A DNA stretch of 64,000 nt, from contig NZ_CP049870.1 of NCBI RefSeq assembly GCF_011301715.1, positions 620,001-684,000 on the forward strand, written 5' to 3'. This stretch comes from Sphingomonas sp. HDW15A. Its GTDB lineage: Bacteria > Pseudomonadota > Alphaproteobacteria > Sphingomonadales > Sphingomonadaceae. Positions 27,767-38,098 of the stretch are shown piece after piece (within the stretch, counting starts at the first letter, position 1; each line of letters begins with the position of its first letter). The translations under genes were made by a program, and so were the position numbers. The notes under the pieces were generated by a model. It ran no database searches. It worked only from the letters and a program-made list of their open reading frames with translations, and was not told the origin of the DNA.

Positions 27767-28734
27767 AGAAGCGGCTGTCGCAGATCGGCGCAGGCCTGGT
27801 CGTCGCGGCGGCGGCGGTCATTGCCTGGATTTGGTGGGGGCCCGGGCCAGCCGAAAAGGCGACTCGTGTCACAATTCCGGACGGCGTGGCGCTTCAGCGC
27901 GCGACAGACTACCTCCATTACGCGGGCGTCGTCGATAACCGGACAGTCTTTTATTATCTCGCCCGGCTGCTTGGAGAAGGCGATCCGGTCCAGGCAGGCG
28001 AATTCGAGATCCCGAAGGGTGCCAGCTATTCGAGTGTACTGGACATCATCCAGCACGGCCGCCCGGTCGTTCGGTTGATCACCATTCCCGAGGGAACACC
28101 ATCGATTATCGTACAGGAAAAGCTGGCGGCGATTCCCGAGCTGACCGGTCCGGCACCGTTGCCGCCCGAGGGCTCGGTGCTACCGAGCAGTTACGACTGG
28201 CAGCGCGGAGAGAGCCGGGCAGCGGTGCTTGGGCGGATGACGGCGGCCATGACCAAGGAACTCGATGCGCTGTGGGCGAAGCGCAAGGGTGACTGCCCGG
28301 TCACGACCAAGCAGGAAGTGCTGACATTGGCCTCGATCGTCGAGAAGGAGACTGGCAAGCCGGCGGAGCGGCGAATGGTTGCCGGGGTCTACTGCAACCG
28401 GCTGAAGATGGGCATGAAGCTGGATGCCGACCCGACGGTCATCTATCCGATAACCAAGGGAAAACCGCTTGGGCGTCGCATTCTCAGGTCGGAACTCAAC
28501 GCCATAACTGGCTACAACACTTATCGCGAACCGGGGCTTCCGCGCGGACCGATCGCGAATCCCGGTAAGGAAAGCATCGCTGCGGTTCTCGACCCGGCGC
28601 CGACCAAGGCGCTCTACTTCGTTGCCGACGGCACGGGCGGGCATGTGTTCGCGGACACGCTGGATCAGCACAATGCCAACGTTCGCAAATGGTATGACAT
28701 CCGCCGCGCGCGCGGGAGATGTAGCGGAGTGTAA
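27763..28734 (+). CDS. mltG: Endolytic murein transglycosylase MltG
   Basis: Inner-membrane-anchored YceG-domain enzyme that cleaves nascent glycan strands. The 323 residues comprise an N-terminal TM (IGAGLVVAAAAVIAWIWW), a LysM-like region, then the catalytic part LASIVEKETGKPAERRMVAGVYCNRLKMGMKLDADPTVIYPI and ITGYNTYREPGLPRGPIANPGKESIAAVL. The C-terminus reads RRARGRCSGV; one extra G at 28714-28716 would give RRARGEM, a more family-like end, so a further small indel there is possible. It follows acpP-fabF as in other alphaproteobacteria. Confidence 0.92.
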   Translation: MKKRLSQIGAGLVVAAAAVIAWIWWGPGPAEKATRVTIPDGVALQRATDYLHYAGVVDNRTVFYYLARLLGEGDPVQAGEFEIPKGASYSSVLDIIQHGRPVVRLITIPEGTPSIIVQEKLAAIPELTGPAPLPPEGSVLPSSYDWQRGESRAAVLGRMTAAMTKELDALWAKRKGDCPVTTKQEVLTLASIVEKETGKPAERRMVAGVYCNRLKMGMKLDADPTVIYPITKGKPLGRRILRSELNAITGYNTYREPGLPRGPIANPGKESIAAVLDPAPTKALYFVADGTGGHVFADTLDQHNANVRKWYDIRRARGRCSGV

Positions 28735-28761
28735 AGCCGCGAGGCGAAGTGTCGCGGTGAT

Positions 28762-29190
28762 CTAGCCGGTGATGGCCGCCGCGCGCACGTAGCCGACTTG
28801 GCCGCTCGGGGCATATCCCCAGGCCCAGCCGCGGCTAATGTCCAAAATCCGTATTTCCTCGCCTTCGGCAAGCTCAAGGAGCGGCTCGGTGTTATCGTCG
28901 GGAATGGCGACGAACTTCGCGGTCGCAACCACAGCGCGCCGCAATGGTTCGGCATAATGCGAGGCGATCACGCGTCCGGCTAGCGCCACGTCAGCTAGGT
29001 CCGCGCGGTAAGCATGTGTTGTGGGATCGGGCAGGTCGGAGGGCCCTGAAAGCGGATAGCCGCCGTCAGCTGCCCGCGAATGCGGGCTCGCGAGCTTGAC
29101 GCTCGCTACTGTCGGATCGTGCGGGCCGGACGGCTGGATCTTCTCCTGCCCGGAGGTAGCGCTTGAACCCTTCAAGAAATTCCGTCCCAT
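28762..29190 (-). CDS. SH3-domain protein lacking the NlpC/P60 catalytic domain
   Basis: Residues about 55-142 (DPTTHAYRADLADVALAGRVIASHYAEP... to GWAWGYAPSGQVGYVRAA) match the N-terminal SH3 part of sphingomonad NlpC/P60 cell-wall hydrolases, but a stop follows at once and the mltG end lies 27 bp away, so no catalytic domain exists here. The only standard start, ATG 29190, makes it overlap the MarR gene by 125 bp; the first 50 residues look unlike a protein domain. It may be a truncated remnant or a stand-alone binding domain. Confidence 0.5.
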   Translation of the reverse strand: MGRNFLKGSSATSGQEKIQPSGPHDPTVASVKLASPHSRAADGGYPLSGPSDLPDPTTHAYRADLADVALAGRVIASHYAEPLRRAVVATAKFVAIPDDNTEPLLELAEGEEIRILDISRGWAWGYAPSGQVGYVRAAAITG

Positions 29191-29458
29191 CCTCGGTTCG
29201 GACGACGAATATATTGCGGCGGTCGTCCGGGTCGCGTTGCCGGCGCAGATAGCCGAGCGAACCGAGGGTGTTCAAGGCGCGAGTGACAACGGGTTTGGAT
29301 ACGCCGAGCGAGGCAGCAAGGCCTCGGACAGTGTGCGGTCCGGATGTGAGGTACACAAGCATCAACAAGGCCATCTGCCGGTTGGTGAGATCGGGCTCGC
29401 CTGAGCGGACATATCCGATCAAGGTACGCATCCAGCCGGTGAGTGACCGGTCCGTCAT
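29066..29458 (-). CDS. MarR-family transcriptional regulator
   Basis: A 130-residue winged-helix protein: DLTNRQMALLMLVYLTSGPHTVRGLAASLGVSKPVVTRALNTLGSLGYLRRQRDPDDRRNIFVVRTEDG, including the wing motif DPDDRRN typical of MarR proteins. ATG 29458 (MTDRSLTGWM) is preferred over an extension to 29518. It lies downstream of the M17 aminopeptidase gene (81-bp gap) and overlaps the SH3 gene. The ligand and target are unknown. Confidence 0.75.
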   Translation of the reverse strand: MTDRSLTGWMRTLIGYVRSGEPDLTNRQMALLMLVYLTSGPHTVRGLAASLGVSKPVVTRALNTLGSLGYLRRQRDPDDRRNIFVVRTEDGTEFLEGFKRYLRAGEDPAVRPARSDSSERQAREPAFAGS

Positions 29459-29539
29459 AATTTCTCCACATCGCCGCACTGGCCAATTAACGGAAAAACG
29501 ACGGATTTGTTGCGTCACGGAAAGGAATAATCCGGTGTC

Positions 29540-30949
29540 TTAACTTGTCTTTTCTTCAGGATAACGACTTTCGAGGAGGGCAAACGCGGCGCGCAGCCCA
29601 AGAGCCTCACCGCCTTTCGGCCGGCCGGGCTTGGCAGCTGGCCGCCAGGCAAAGGTGTCGAAATGCGCCCACGGAAGATCCTTGGGAACGAAGCGACGAA
29701 GGAACAGGGCCGCTGTCACCGAGCCGGCCATTGGCGAGTCCGCGCTATTCGAAAGGTCGGCGATATCGCTTTTGAGCATTTCGTCGTAGTCATCCCATAG
29801 CGGCATTCGCCAGACGGGATCATGCGACTCCTTCGAAGCTTGCAGCATGTCCCCAGCCAGGCTTTCGTCGTTGGCGTAAAACGCCGGCAAATCCGGGCCG
29901 AGGGCGACCCGTGCTGCGCCGGTAAGTGTTGCGAAATCGACGAGAAGCTCCGGCTTTTCCTCGACCGCGCGAGTGAGAGCATCGGCGAGGACTAGCCTGC
30001 CCTCGGCATCCGTATTGTCGATCTCGACAGCAATGCCCTTGCGGCTGCGAAGCACATCGCCGGGGCGGTAAGAGTCGCCCGACACGGCATTCTCGGCGGC
30101 TGGGATAAGGACGTGAAGCCGGATCGGAAGCTTCGCACCCATGACGAGCCGCGCAAGCGCCAGGGCATGGGCGGCGCCGCCCATGTCCTTCTTCATCAGG
30201 CGCATCCCGCTGCCGGGCTTGATATCGAGGCCGCCCGTATCGAAGCAGACGCCCTTGCCAACGATTGCAACCAAGGGATGCTTGGGGTTGCCGGCGCGGA
30301 TCTCGATCAACCTCGGCTCGCGTCCGCGCGCAGCGCCGCCGCCAACAGCGGCGATCATCGGGAAGTCGCGCGCAAGCGCGTCGCCGGATGCGACCTCGAC
30401 CGACGCGTCGAAGGCCTTTGCAAGGTCGCGTGCGCAATCTTCCAGCTCGCGAGGACCCATGTCCGCAGCGGGGGTATCGACAAGGTCGCGGACGAGCGCG
30501 GTTGCCTCGGCCAGGCGGACATAGGCGGCAACTTCGGCCGGTTGAGCCGTAAGGAGGACGCGATTTCCGCCCTTGGCGGCGTCGTCGGACTTGTAACGGG
30601 TGAAGCGGTGTTGAGCGAGCATCCAGCCCAGAGATGCCATTCCGGGCTCGGCGCCGCTAACGCGATAATTGCCGGATGGGAGAGATTCCCCAAGCTTGGC
30701 GAGGCACCATGGACCGAGTTCCGAGACTTTCGACACGCAGGTCACGACCTCGAAGTCACCGGCGGCCTTGCCTTGGAGAAGCGCGAACTGGAAGACCGAC
30801 TTGGCGTCGAAACTGATCGCTTTCAGCATCTCCCGGCGCGAATCGCTCTGCGACTTCGCCCACAAGTCGAAGCTGTCGCTGTCGACGACATGAATGGTCT
30901 TCGCCGCCTGGCCGCGGTCGGGTTGAAGCAGTGCTGAGAAATCGGTCAT
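29540..30949 (-). CDS. Leucyl aminopeptidase family protein (M17)
   Basis: A cytoplasmic metallo-exopeptidase of 469 residues. The M17 catalytic domain is clear: IVGKGVCFDTGGLDIKPGSGMRLMKKDMGGAAHALALARLVMG, and the signature NTDAEGRLVLADALTRA, with the Lys, Asp and Glu ligands expected for two metal ions. The N-terminal domain is diverged. It is a PepA/PepB-type enzyme; substrate preference cannot be read. It starts 42 bp downstream of the CHRD gene stop on the same strand. Confidence 0.9.
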   Translation of the reverse strand: MTDFSALLQPDRGQAAKTIHVVDSDSFDLWAKSQSDSRREMLKAISFDAKSVFQFALLQGKAAGDFEVVTCVSKVSELGPWCLAKLGESLPSGNYRVSGAEPGMASLGWMLAQHRFTRYKSDDAAKGGNRVLLTAQPAEVAAYVRLAEATALVRDLVDTPAADMGPRELEDCARDLAKAFDASVEVASGDALARDFPMIAAVGGGAARGREPRLIEIRAGNPKHPLVAIVGKGVCFDTGGLDIKPGSGMRLMKKDMGGAAHALALARLVMGAKLPIRLHVLIPAAENAVSGDSYRPGDVLRSRKGIAVEIDNTDAEGRLVLADALTRAVEEKPELLVDFATLTGAARVALGPDLPAFYANDESLAGDMLQASKESHDPVWRMPLWDDYDEMLKSDIADLSNSADSPMAGSVTAALFLRRFVPKDLPWAHFDTFAWRPAAKPGRPKGGEALGLRAAFALLESRYPEEKTS

Positions 30950-30991
30950 TTCCTGCCCTTAGCGGAGGCTGCGGGCGGGTGACAGAGGCGC

Positions 30992-31423
30992 CTACTTGCC
31001 CAGCTGGCCACGAATGGCACCGCCGGGAAACTCTGAATTATGGACGTTGACGTAAAATGCCTGCGGCGACTTGCGGATCGCGTCTGCAAGTTCGCGATTG
31101 ATCGTGACGCACCCCGAGCTGCTGCCGCTTGCGGGCGCCGTTAGGGTGACGGAGACCGGGCCCGCCTGCGTTGGCGACCCGGTATGGACGTGAGCCCCTG
31201 TCGCGGTAGCGATGTCCTTGACGCTGAGCTTGTAGCACAGCTCCGGTTTTCCAGGATTGATGGTGATCGAAGCCGATCCTTTTCCATCTGGATCGCCCGG
31301 CCCCGGTACTTCTGCAGCGCCGGTTAGGGTTGCGCTGAACTTGGCGCCCTGAGCGAGTACGGGAGCCGCCGAACAGGTCAATGCGATCACCGTTAGCGTG
31401 TGCATGGCTGGCTTCGCTCGCAT
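30992..31423 (-). CDS. CHRD-domain secreted protein
   Basis: A 143-residue protein with a signal peptide (MHTLTVIALTCSAAPVLAQG) and one CHRD domain: FSATLTGAAEVPGPGDPDGKGSASITINPGKPELCYKLSV, GAHVHTGSPTQAGPVSVTL, and AFYVNVHNSEFPGGAIRGQL. Bacterial CHRD proteins are secreted or periplasmic with unknown roles. ATG 31423 follows a good RBS (AGGAGAGG); the open frame extends upstream but overlaps a perfect palindrome, so the RBS-supported start is used. Confidence 0.82.
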   Translation of the reverse strand: MRAKPAMHTLTVIALTCSAAPVLAQGAKFSATLTGAAEVPGPGDPDGKGSASITINPGKPELCYKLSVKDIATATGAHVHTGSPTQAGPVSVTLTAPASGSSSGCVTINRELADAIRKSPQAFYVNVHNSEFPGGAIRGQLGK

Positions 31424-31437
31424 GGTGCCTCTCCTGT

Positions 31438-31457
31438 TTTGAACCTTAAGGTTCAAA
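31438..31457. promoter_or_regulatory. Perfect 20-bp palindrome upstream of the CHRD gene
   Basis: TTTGAACCTTAAGGTTCAAA is perfectly self-complementary and ends 15 bp upstream of the CHRD start, just 5' of its RBS. The size and symmetry fit a dimeric regulator binding site; TTGAACC-type arms are seen in some MerR-family operators, but no regulator is encoded next to it. In RNA it could form a short hairpin. Confidence 0.5.
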
Positions 31458-31487
31458 CTCACCAGGACGGGCTCCTGTTCCCGGTGC

Positions 31488-32817
<1,330 letters not shown>

Positions 32818-32865
32818 GGGAAGGCGCGGCCAATAGCGCCAAGTCATGGCAAAATCGAGGCGTTT

Positions 32866-33918
32866 CTAGATTCCCGGGACTTTCGGGAAGGCGTGAGCGG
32901 GGAGCACTTCGATGATCCGGTCGCCTGCTTCGAGGCGGCTAGCCTCCTGTTCCCAGAAGCCGATGACCTGCTGGCCCCGCAGGATCCGCAAGCCCACGCC
33001 GACGGCCGTGTCCTTGAGCGATTTGCCGGCCTCGAACGGTTCGATTGCGCGTTCGTGAAGCCTTACTCGACCGCCGGCCGAAGCGAGATCGGTAATGTAG
33101 TCGGCAATGCCCGCACCCTCGGCCGAGCCCGCCAGGAGAAGTCCGGCGAAGCTGGCAGGGTTGATGACCGTGGTCGCTCCTGCCGCGCGCGCCGGTAGCT
33201 CGTTGTCGCTAGCCCGGACGACGACGCTGATCGGAATTGTCGGCGCGAGGTGACGGATCGTCAGCGTGATGAGAATGGATGTGTCGTCGCGCCCGGCGGA
33301 AACGATCGCCTGGCTGGCATGGGCAATGCGCACGGTTTCAAGTGTGGCGTCTCGCGTCGCGTCAGCCTGGATGACGATGCAGCCCAGTGCTTCTGCCTGA
33401 AGGATCGACTCCTCGCGCGGGTCGATGACGACGATTCGCTCCGGCTTCACGCCGCGCTCGAGCAGTTCCGCGACCGCTTCCGAGCCGCTGACCCCGAAAC
33501 CGGCGACGACGACATGGTTGCTCAGTGTTTTCTGGATGCGCTGCATGAGGAATTTGTTCCAAGTTCGCTTGATGACGAAAGTGTAGGCCGTTCCGGCAAG
33601 AATGAGCAGGAAGAAGATTCGCACCGGAGTAACCACGAGGGCGTCGAACAGCCGGGCCTGGTCGGTGACCGGGACGACATCGCCGTAGCCGGTGGTGGTT
33701 GCGCTGATCATCGTGAAATAGATGACGTCGGCGAAATTCATGTTCCCGTCGAGGTTGTCGCGGAACTGATCGCGTTCGAGCCAATGGACGCCTACGATCA
33801 CCGCGAGCAGCAGCAGCAGTATGGCGATCCGCAGGCCGAGTTGCGCCCAGTCGCTAAGCGGGCTCGCCCGGCGCAGCAAAGCAGTAGGCGCCAAGCGATT
33901 TCCAATGCGGCGTTGCAT
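32866..33918 (-). CDS. Two-TM potassium channel with RCK (TrkA-N/TrkA-C) domain
   Basis: A 350-residue protein: TM1 at about 28-45, pore helix and selectivity filter [12 protein letters not shown] (TTTGYGD at 74-80), TM2 at about 95-115, then a cytosolic TrkA-N domain with [13 protein letters not shown] (Rossmann motif from residue 140) and a C-terminal TrkA-C part ([22 protein letters not shown]). This is the MthK/Kch-type architecture, an inner-membrane ligand-gated K+ channel. It is divergent from ugd. Confidence 0.88.
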   Translation of the reverse strand: MQRRIGNRLAPTALLRRASPLSDWAQLGLRIAILLLLLAVIVGVHWLERDQFRDNLDGNMNFADVIYFTMISATTTGYGDVVPVTDQARLFDALVVTPVRIFFLLILAGTAYTFVIKRTWNKFLMQRIQKTLSNHVVVAGFGVSGSEAVAELLERGVKPERIVVIDPREESILQAEALGCIVIQADATRDATLETVRIAHASQAIVSAGRDDTSILITLTIRHLAPTIPISVVVRASDNELPARAAGATTVINPASFAGLLLAGSAEGAGIADYITDLASAGGRVRLHERAIEPFEAGKSLKDTAVGVGLRILRGQQVIGFWEQEASRLEAGDRIIEVLPAHAFPKVPGI

Positions 33919-34039
33919 TGCGGATTGCTAGCGCGCGGCCCGGAATGCCGCAATGGCGGGTCCGCCAAGGCTGGTCATTGGTCCAATGCCCTAGTACATG
34001 GCCGCCCGCTCGAAGCCTTTTTCCCAGGAATGATCGAAC

Positions 34040-35377
34040 ATGCGTCTGGCAATGATCGGAACCGGTTATGTCGGCCTCGTTTCCGGGGCCTGCTTTGCCG
34101 ACTTCGGTCATGACGTAACTTGCATCGACAAGGACGAGGCGAAGATCGCTTCGATCCGCGAAGGTCGAATGCCGATCTGGGAACCGGGTCTGGAGAGCCT
34201 GGTCAAAGCCAATGCCGAACGTGGCCGGCTCAAGTTCACAACGGACCTGACCGACGGAATAGCTGGGGCCGAAGCCATTTTCATCGCCGTCGGCACCCCG
34301 GCCCGGCGCGGCGACGGGCACGCGGACCTCAGCTACGTTTTTGCCGCTGTTCGTGAGCTTGCCCATGCACTCAAGGGGCCTGCGGTCATCGTCACGAAAT
34401 CGACCGTCCCCGTCGGTACTGGGGACAGGATTGCGGAGATCCTGGCCGAGGAAGGTGCGCCGGCCGGCATCACCGTCGCCTCCAATCCTGAATTCCTCCG
34501 CGAAGGCGCGGCCATTCGTGACTTTAAAATTCCCGACCGGATTGTGATCGGGGCCGAGGACGACAGAACCCGCGAGATCATGCGCGAGGTCTATCGGCCT
34601 TTGTTCCTGAACCAGGCGCCGATCCTGTTTACGTCGAGGCGCACGGCGGAGCTGACGAAATACGCCGCCAACGCTTTTCTCGCGACGAAGATCAGCTTCA
34701 TCAATGAGATCGCCAACTTGTGCGAAGCGGTCGGAGCGGACGTCCAGGAAGTGGCACGGGGCATCGGGCTCGACAACCGCATCGGTGCCAAGTTCCTCCA
34801 CGCCGGGCCAGGCTACGGCGGGAGCTGCTTTCCCAAGGACACGGTGGCGCTGCTCAAGACTGCGGAAGACGCGGGCGTGGAGCAGCGCATTGTCTCGACC
34901 GTCGTCCGCGTCAACGATGATCGCAAGGCGGCAATGGCCGACCGGGTCGCCAACGCACTCGGCGGCGATCTGAAGGGCAAGAAGGTCGCCGTCCTGGGGC
35001 TGACCTTCAAGCCGAACACGGACGACATGCGCGAGGCGCCCTCTATCCCGCTGATCGAGCGGCTGGTTGAAATGGGCGCGACAGTGTCGGCTTTCGATCC
35101 GGTCGGCCGCGAGCAGGCGGAACCGCTGCTTCCGGCGATCGATTATGCGACGGACGCCTTGTCGGCTGCCGAAGGTGCCGACGCGCTGGTGATCGTCACC
35201 GAATGGGACGAGTTCCGCGCGCTGGATCTTGTCAAACTCGCCACGGCGATGCGGGGGCGGGTGCTGATGGACCTTCGCAACATCTATGATGGCGCAGAAG
35301 CGGCGCGCGCGGGTCTTCAATATTACGGCATTGGCCGTGGGACGTCATCGAGCGCGCGAACACGCCTTGAAGGCTAG
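34040..35377 (+). CDS. ugd: UDP-glucose 6-dehydrogenase
   Basis: Oxidises UDP-glucose to UDP-glucuronate for surface polysaccharides. The 445 residues show the NAD motif MRLAMIGTGYVGLVSGACFADFGHDV, the TKSTVPVGTGDRI segment, NPEFLREGAAIRDF, the catalytic Cys263 in GPGYGGSCFPKDT, and VLGLTFKPNTDDMREAPSI. All catalytic elements are present. It is followed by a second nucleotide-sugar dehydrogenase and a sugar transferase on the same strand. Confidence 0.94.
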   Translation: MRLAMIGTGYVGLVSGACFADFGHDVTCIDKDEAKIASIREGRMPIWEPGLESLVKANAERGRLKFTTDLTDGIAGAEAIFIAVGTPARRGDGHADLSYVFAAVRELAHALKGPAVIVTKSTVPVGTGDRIAEILAEEGAPAGITVASNPEFLREGAAIRDFKIPDRIVIGAEDDRTREIMREVYRPLFLNQAPILFTSRRTAELTKYAANAFLATKISFINEIANLCEAVGADVQEVARGIGLDNRIGAKFLHAGPGYGGSCFPKDTVALLKTAEDAGVEQRIVSTVVRVNDDRKAAMADRVANALGGDLKGKKVAVLGLTFKPNTDDMREAPSIPLIERLVEMGATVSAFDPVGREQAEPLLPAIDYATDALSAAEGADALVIVTEWDEFRALDLVKLATAMRGRVLMDLRNIYDGAEAARAGLQYYGIGRGTSSSARTRLEG

Positions 35378-35411
35378 ATAGTCAGATCTTCGTGTTGCGT
35401 AGGAGAAGGAA

Positions 35412-36695
35412 TTGACCGGAAAAGTGGCAAAGAGTTCGGAACGGATCGTCGTTATCGGCCTCGGCTATGTTGGGCTTCCGCTCGCGGTTGCGCTCGCACG
35501 TCAATTTCCGACCGTCGGCCTGGATGTGGATGCCGGCAGAATTGCCGAATTGAAGGCCGGCCATGATCGGACCGGCGAACTGGATGCTGCCGCGCTTGGG
35601 AAAAGTACACTGGACCTGACGGACAGGCCTGCGGATTGCGCTGGGCGGGACATCTATATTGTCACCGTGCCGACACCGGTCGACGCCGCCAATCGGCCGG
35701 ATCTTAGCCCATTGGAGCGCGCGACGAAAACGGTAGCAACGCTCATCGAGCCTTCCCTGAGGCCGACGATCGTCTTTGAAAGCACGGTTTACCCCGGGGT
35801 GACCGAAGATGTCTGCGGACGGCTTCTTGAGGAACACGGATTCAGGCGTGGCCGCGACTTCCGGCTCGGTTATTCACCGGAGCGTATCAATCCGGGCGAC
35901 AAGGTTCATACGGTCGACAAGATTATCAAGGTTGTCGCCGGGGAAGACGAGGAAACGTCGGAGCAGCTCGAGCGGATCTACGGGGCGATCACCACCGCAG
36001 GGACATTTCGGGCGGCCTCGATCCGGGCAGCCGAGGGCGCAAAGGTCATCGAAAACGCCCAGCGCGACATCAACGTCGCCTTCATGAACGAAGTGGCGCG
36101 CATCATGGCTGATGCGGGAGTGTCCGCGTGGGACGTCCTCGAGGCGGCGCGGACGAAATGGAACTTCCTTCCTTTCGAGCCGGGGCTGGTGGGGGGTCAC
36201 TGTATAGGCGTCGACCCCTTTTATCTGTCGCACCTCGCTGAAGAACTTGGCCACGATCCGGCGGTGATCCTGGCTGGCCGAGAGACCAATGATACAATGG
36301 GGCGCTGGATCGTCGACCGGCTCCATTCGCTAAGAGATGAACGGCCTGGGCGAGCCTTGGTCATGGGTCTCACATTCAAGGAGAACGTTCCCGACCTCAG
36401 GAACAGCAAGTCGGCCGACCTCGTCGGGAGACTGTCGGAACTGGGCTATGAAGTCTCAGTCGCCGATCCGGTTGCTGATGGTGAGGAAATCAGGGCGCTA
36501 TACGGCCGCTCGCCGGTCCATCTTGCCGGTGGCGAGTATGACCTGATCATCGGCGCAGTTCGCCATGCCGACTACGAGAAGCTGTCACCCGCGGAAATTG
36601 ACGGTCTCTTGGCCGCTGATGGAGTCGTCGCCGATATCAAAGCGATGTGGCGTGGGCAGCGGCACGGTTTCCACCGAAGATATTGGAGCCTGTAA
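35412..36695 (+). CDS. Nucleotide sugar dehydrogenase, TviB/WbpO-like
   Basis: UDP-N-acetyl-hexosamine 6-dehydrogenase type enzyme of 427 residues. Motifs: IVVIGLGYVGLPLAVALARQF, TVPTPVDAANRPDLSPL, FESTVYPGVTEDVC, YSPERINPGDKVHTVD, the catalytic Cys264 in GGHCIGVDPFYLSHLAEELG, and MGLTFKENVPDLRNSK. These fit the TviB/WbpO group acting on UDP-GlcNAc or UDP-GalNAc rather than UDP-glucose. The start is TTG 35412, preceded by a strong AGGAGAAGGA ribosome site, which decides it. Confidence 0.88.
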   Translation: MTGKVAKSSERIVVIGLGYVGLPLAVALARQFPTVGLDVDAGRIAELKAGHDRTGELDAAALGKSTLDLTDRPADCAGRDIYIVTVPTPVDAANRPDLSPLERATKTVATLIEPSLRPTIVFESTVYPGVTEDVCGRLLEEHGFRRGRDFRLGYSPERINPGDKVHTVDKIIKVVAGEDEETSEQLERIYGAITTAGTFRAASIRAAEGAKVIENAQRDINVAFMNEVARIMADAGVSAWDVLEAARTKWNFLPFEPGLVGGHCIGVDPFYLSHLAEELGHDPAVILAGRETNDTMGRWIVDRLHSLRDERPGRALVMGLTFKENVPDLRNSKSADLVGRLSELGYEVSVADPVADGEEIRALYGRSPVHLAGGEYDLIIGAVRHADYEKLSPAEIDGLLAADGVVADIKAMWRGQRHGFHRRYWSL

Positions 36696-36698
36696 GCC

Positions 36699-37985
36699 AT
36701 GCTCCAGGCGGTCCCGATCAAGCCCACCAACAAGCAGCGTTTCGTCCTTCGTAAACGGTTTGAGCTGCTTGGTGCACTGTTTCTGGCCGCTTTTGTCCCA
36801 TGGGCTGGGTTCCGCTGGCTAATCAGCGATACGTCCTTCGACGCGGCGGTCTTTCATAATTCGCTGATCGCCAACGCGATCGCCGTTTTCCTGGCGTTAT
36901 GGATGCGCCTCTCGGTCGAGACCTACCCCGGCATTCGCGCTGGTCAGACCATTTTCCCAGCGGTTCTTGTCGCCCATGCGCTGACATTCGGCGCGCTGCT
37001 AATGATGCGCTTTCCATATCACCGGCCATCGCTGCTGCTCAGTTTCGCTGTTCACCTGATCTGGGCCTACGCGATATATTTCATCGTCGCGCGACGAATT
37101 CGCCCACAGATCGCGATCGTGCCGTTCGGCAAGGCCGAGGAGTTGCGGCAGCTCCCCATGGTGGATTGGCGCATCCTCGAGGGTCCGAATTTGCACCGAG
37201 CCGATGGGTGCCACGCCATCGTCGCCGATTTCGACAGCGAACTGCCCGACGAATGGGAATCGTTCCTCGCGGACGCAGCGCTTGAACAGAGGGTCGTCTA
37301 CCAGGTCGAGCAGCTGCGCGAGTCGCTCACAGGCCGGGTCCAGGTCCGCCATCTTTCCGAAAACAGCTTTGGAAGCCTTGTTCCCGCAAGGGCTTATTCC
37401 GCCATCAAACATACGGGAGACTTCCTCGCTGCAATCCTCTTGTTGCCATTTGCCCTTCCGCTGATGGCCGTTTGCGCGCTTGCAATTTTCGCCGACGATG
37501 GGGGGCCTGCTCTTTTCCGGCAATACCGCACGGGGCAGGGCGGCAGGCAGTTCCGGGTCCTGAAATTCAGGACCATGCACGTCTCGGAATCCGAGGAAGT
37601 CACCCGAAAGTCGGCGATGACAACCGACGGCGACCTTCGAATTACGAGAGTTGGAGCTTTTCTGCGCCGCTCGCGCCTCGACGAGCTTCCGCAGCTGTTC
37701 AATATCCTGAAGGGCGAGATGAGCTTCATCGGTCCTCGTCCCGAGGCGGAGGTGCTCTCAAGCTGGTACGTCGCCGATATTCCCTTTTACCGCTACCGCC
37801 ACGTCGTGAAGCCGGGGATCACCGGCTGGGCGCAAGTCAACCAGGGGCACGTCGCTGAGGTCGAGGAGATATTTCTCAAGACGCAGTACGACTTCTTCTA
37901 CATCAAATATTTCTCGCCGTGGCTCGACCTGTTGATCGTGTTCCGAACGGTGAAAACGATGCTTACGGGATATGGCTCGCGCTGA
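36699..37985 (+). CDS. Polyprenyl-phosphate sugar-1-phosphate transferase (bacterial sugar transferase)
   Basis: A 428-residue membrane enzyme starting lipid-linked polysaccharide assembly. The N-terminal part has several TMs (about residues 24-130) and a degenerate CoA-binding-like region. The C-terminal catalytic domain has IKHTGDFLAAILLLPFALPLMAVCALAI, FRQYRTGQGGRQFRVLKFRTM, RRSRLDELPQLFNILKGEMSFIGPRPE and VKPGITGWAQVN. It starts 3 bp after the TviB-like gene, so the three genes likely serve one exopolysaccharide or capsule pathway; the glycosyltransferases must be elsewhere. Confidence 0.88.
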   Translation: MLQAVPIKPTNKQRFVLRKRFELLGALFLAAFVPWAGFRWLISDTSFDAAVFHNSLIANAIAVFLALWMRLSVETYPGIRAGQTIFPAVLVAHALTFGALLMMRFPYHRPSLLLSFAVHLIWAYAIYFIVARRIRPQIAIVPFGKAEELRQLPMVDWRILEGPNLHRADGCHAIVADFDSELPDEWESFLADAALEQRVVYQVEQLRESLTGRVQVRHLSENSFGSLVPARAYSAIKHTGDFLAAILLLPFALPLMAVCALAIFADDGGPALFRQYRTGQGGRQFRVLKFRTMHVSESEEVTRKSAMTTDGDLRITRVGAFLRRSRLDELPQLFNILKGEMSFIGPRPEAEVLSSWYVADIPFYRYRHVVKPGITGWAQVNQGHVAEVEEIFLKTQYDFFYIKYFSPWLDLLIVFRTVKTMLTGYGSR

Positions 37986-38098
37986 CCCGCCAGGAATGGC
38001 GGGTTTCTCCTGACAGTTTCAGGGCAAAACCCGATATTTCAGCTCCTCCTCCGGTCATAGCAACGGAAACGATGCAACGCTCGGAGGGAGTTTCGACG

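Noticed and set aside
28735..28761. CCGCGA/TCGCGG inverted repeat between mltG and the SH3 gene as a terminator
   Set aside because: Only six pairs with a nine-base loop and no T tract; too weak to list.
33854..35320. Long minus-strand open frame (488 residues) opposite ugd
   Set aside because: The plus strand encodes a complete UDP-glucose dehydrogenase with all catalytic motifs; the antisense frame has no recognisable domain and is a usual by-product of high GC.
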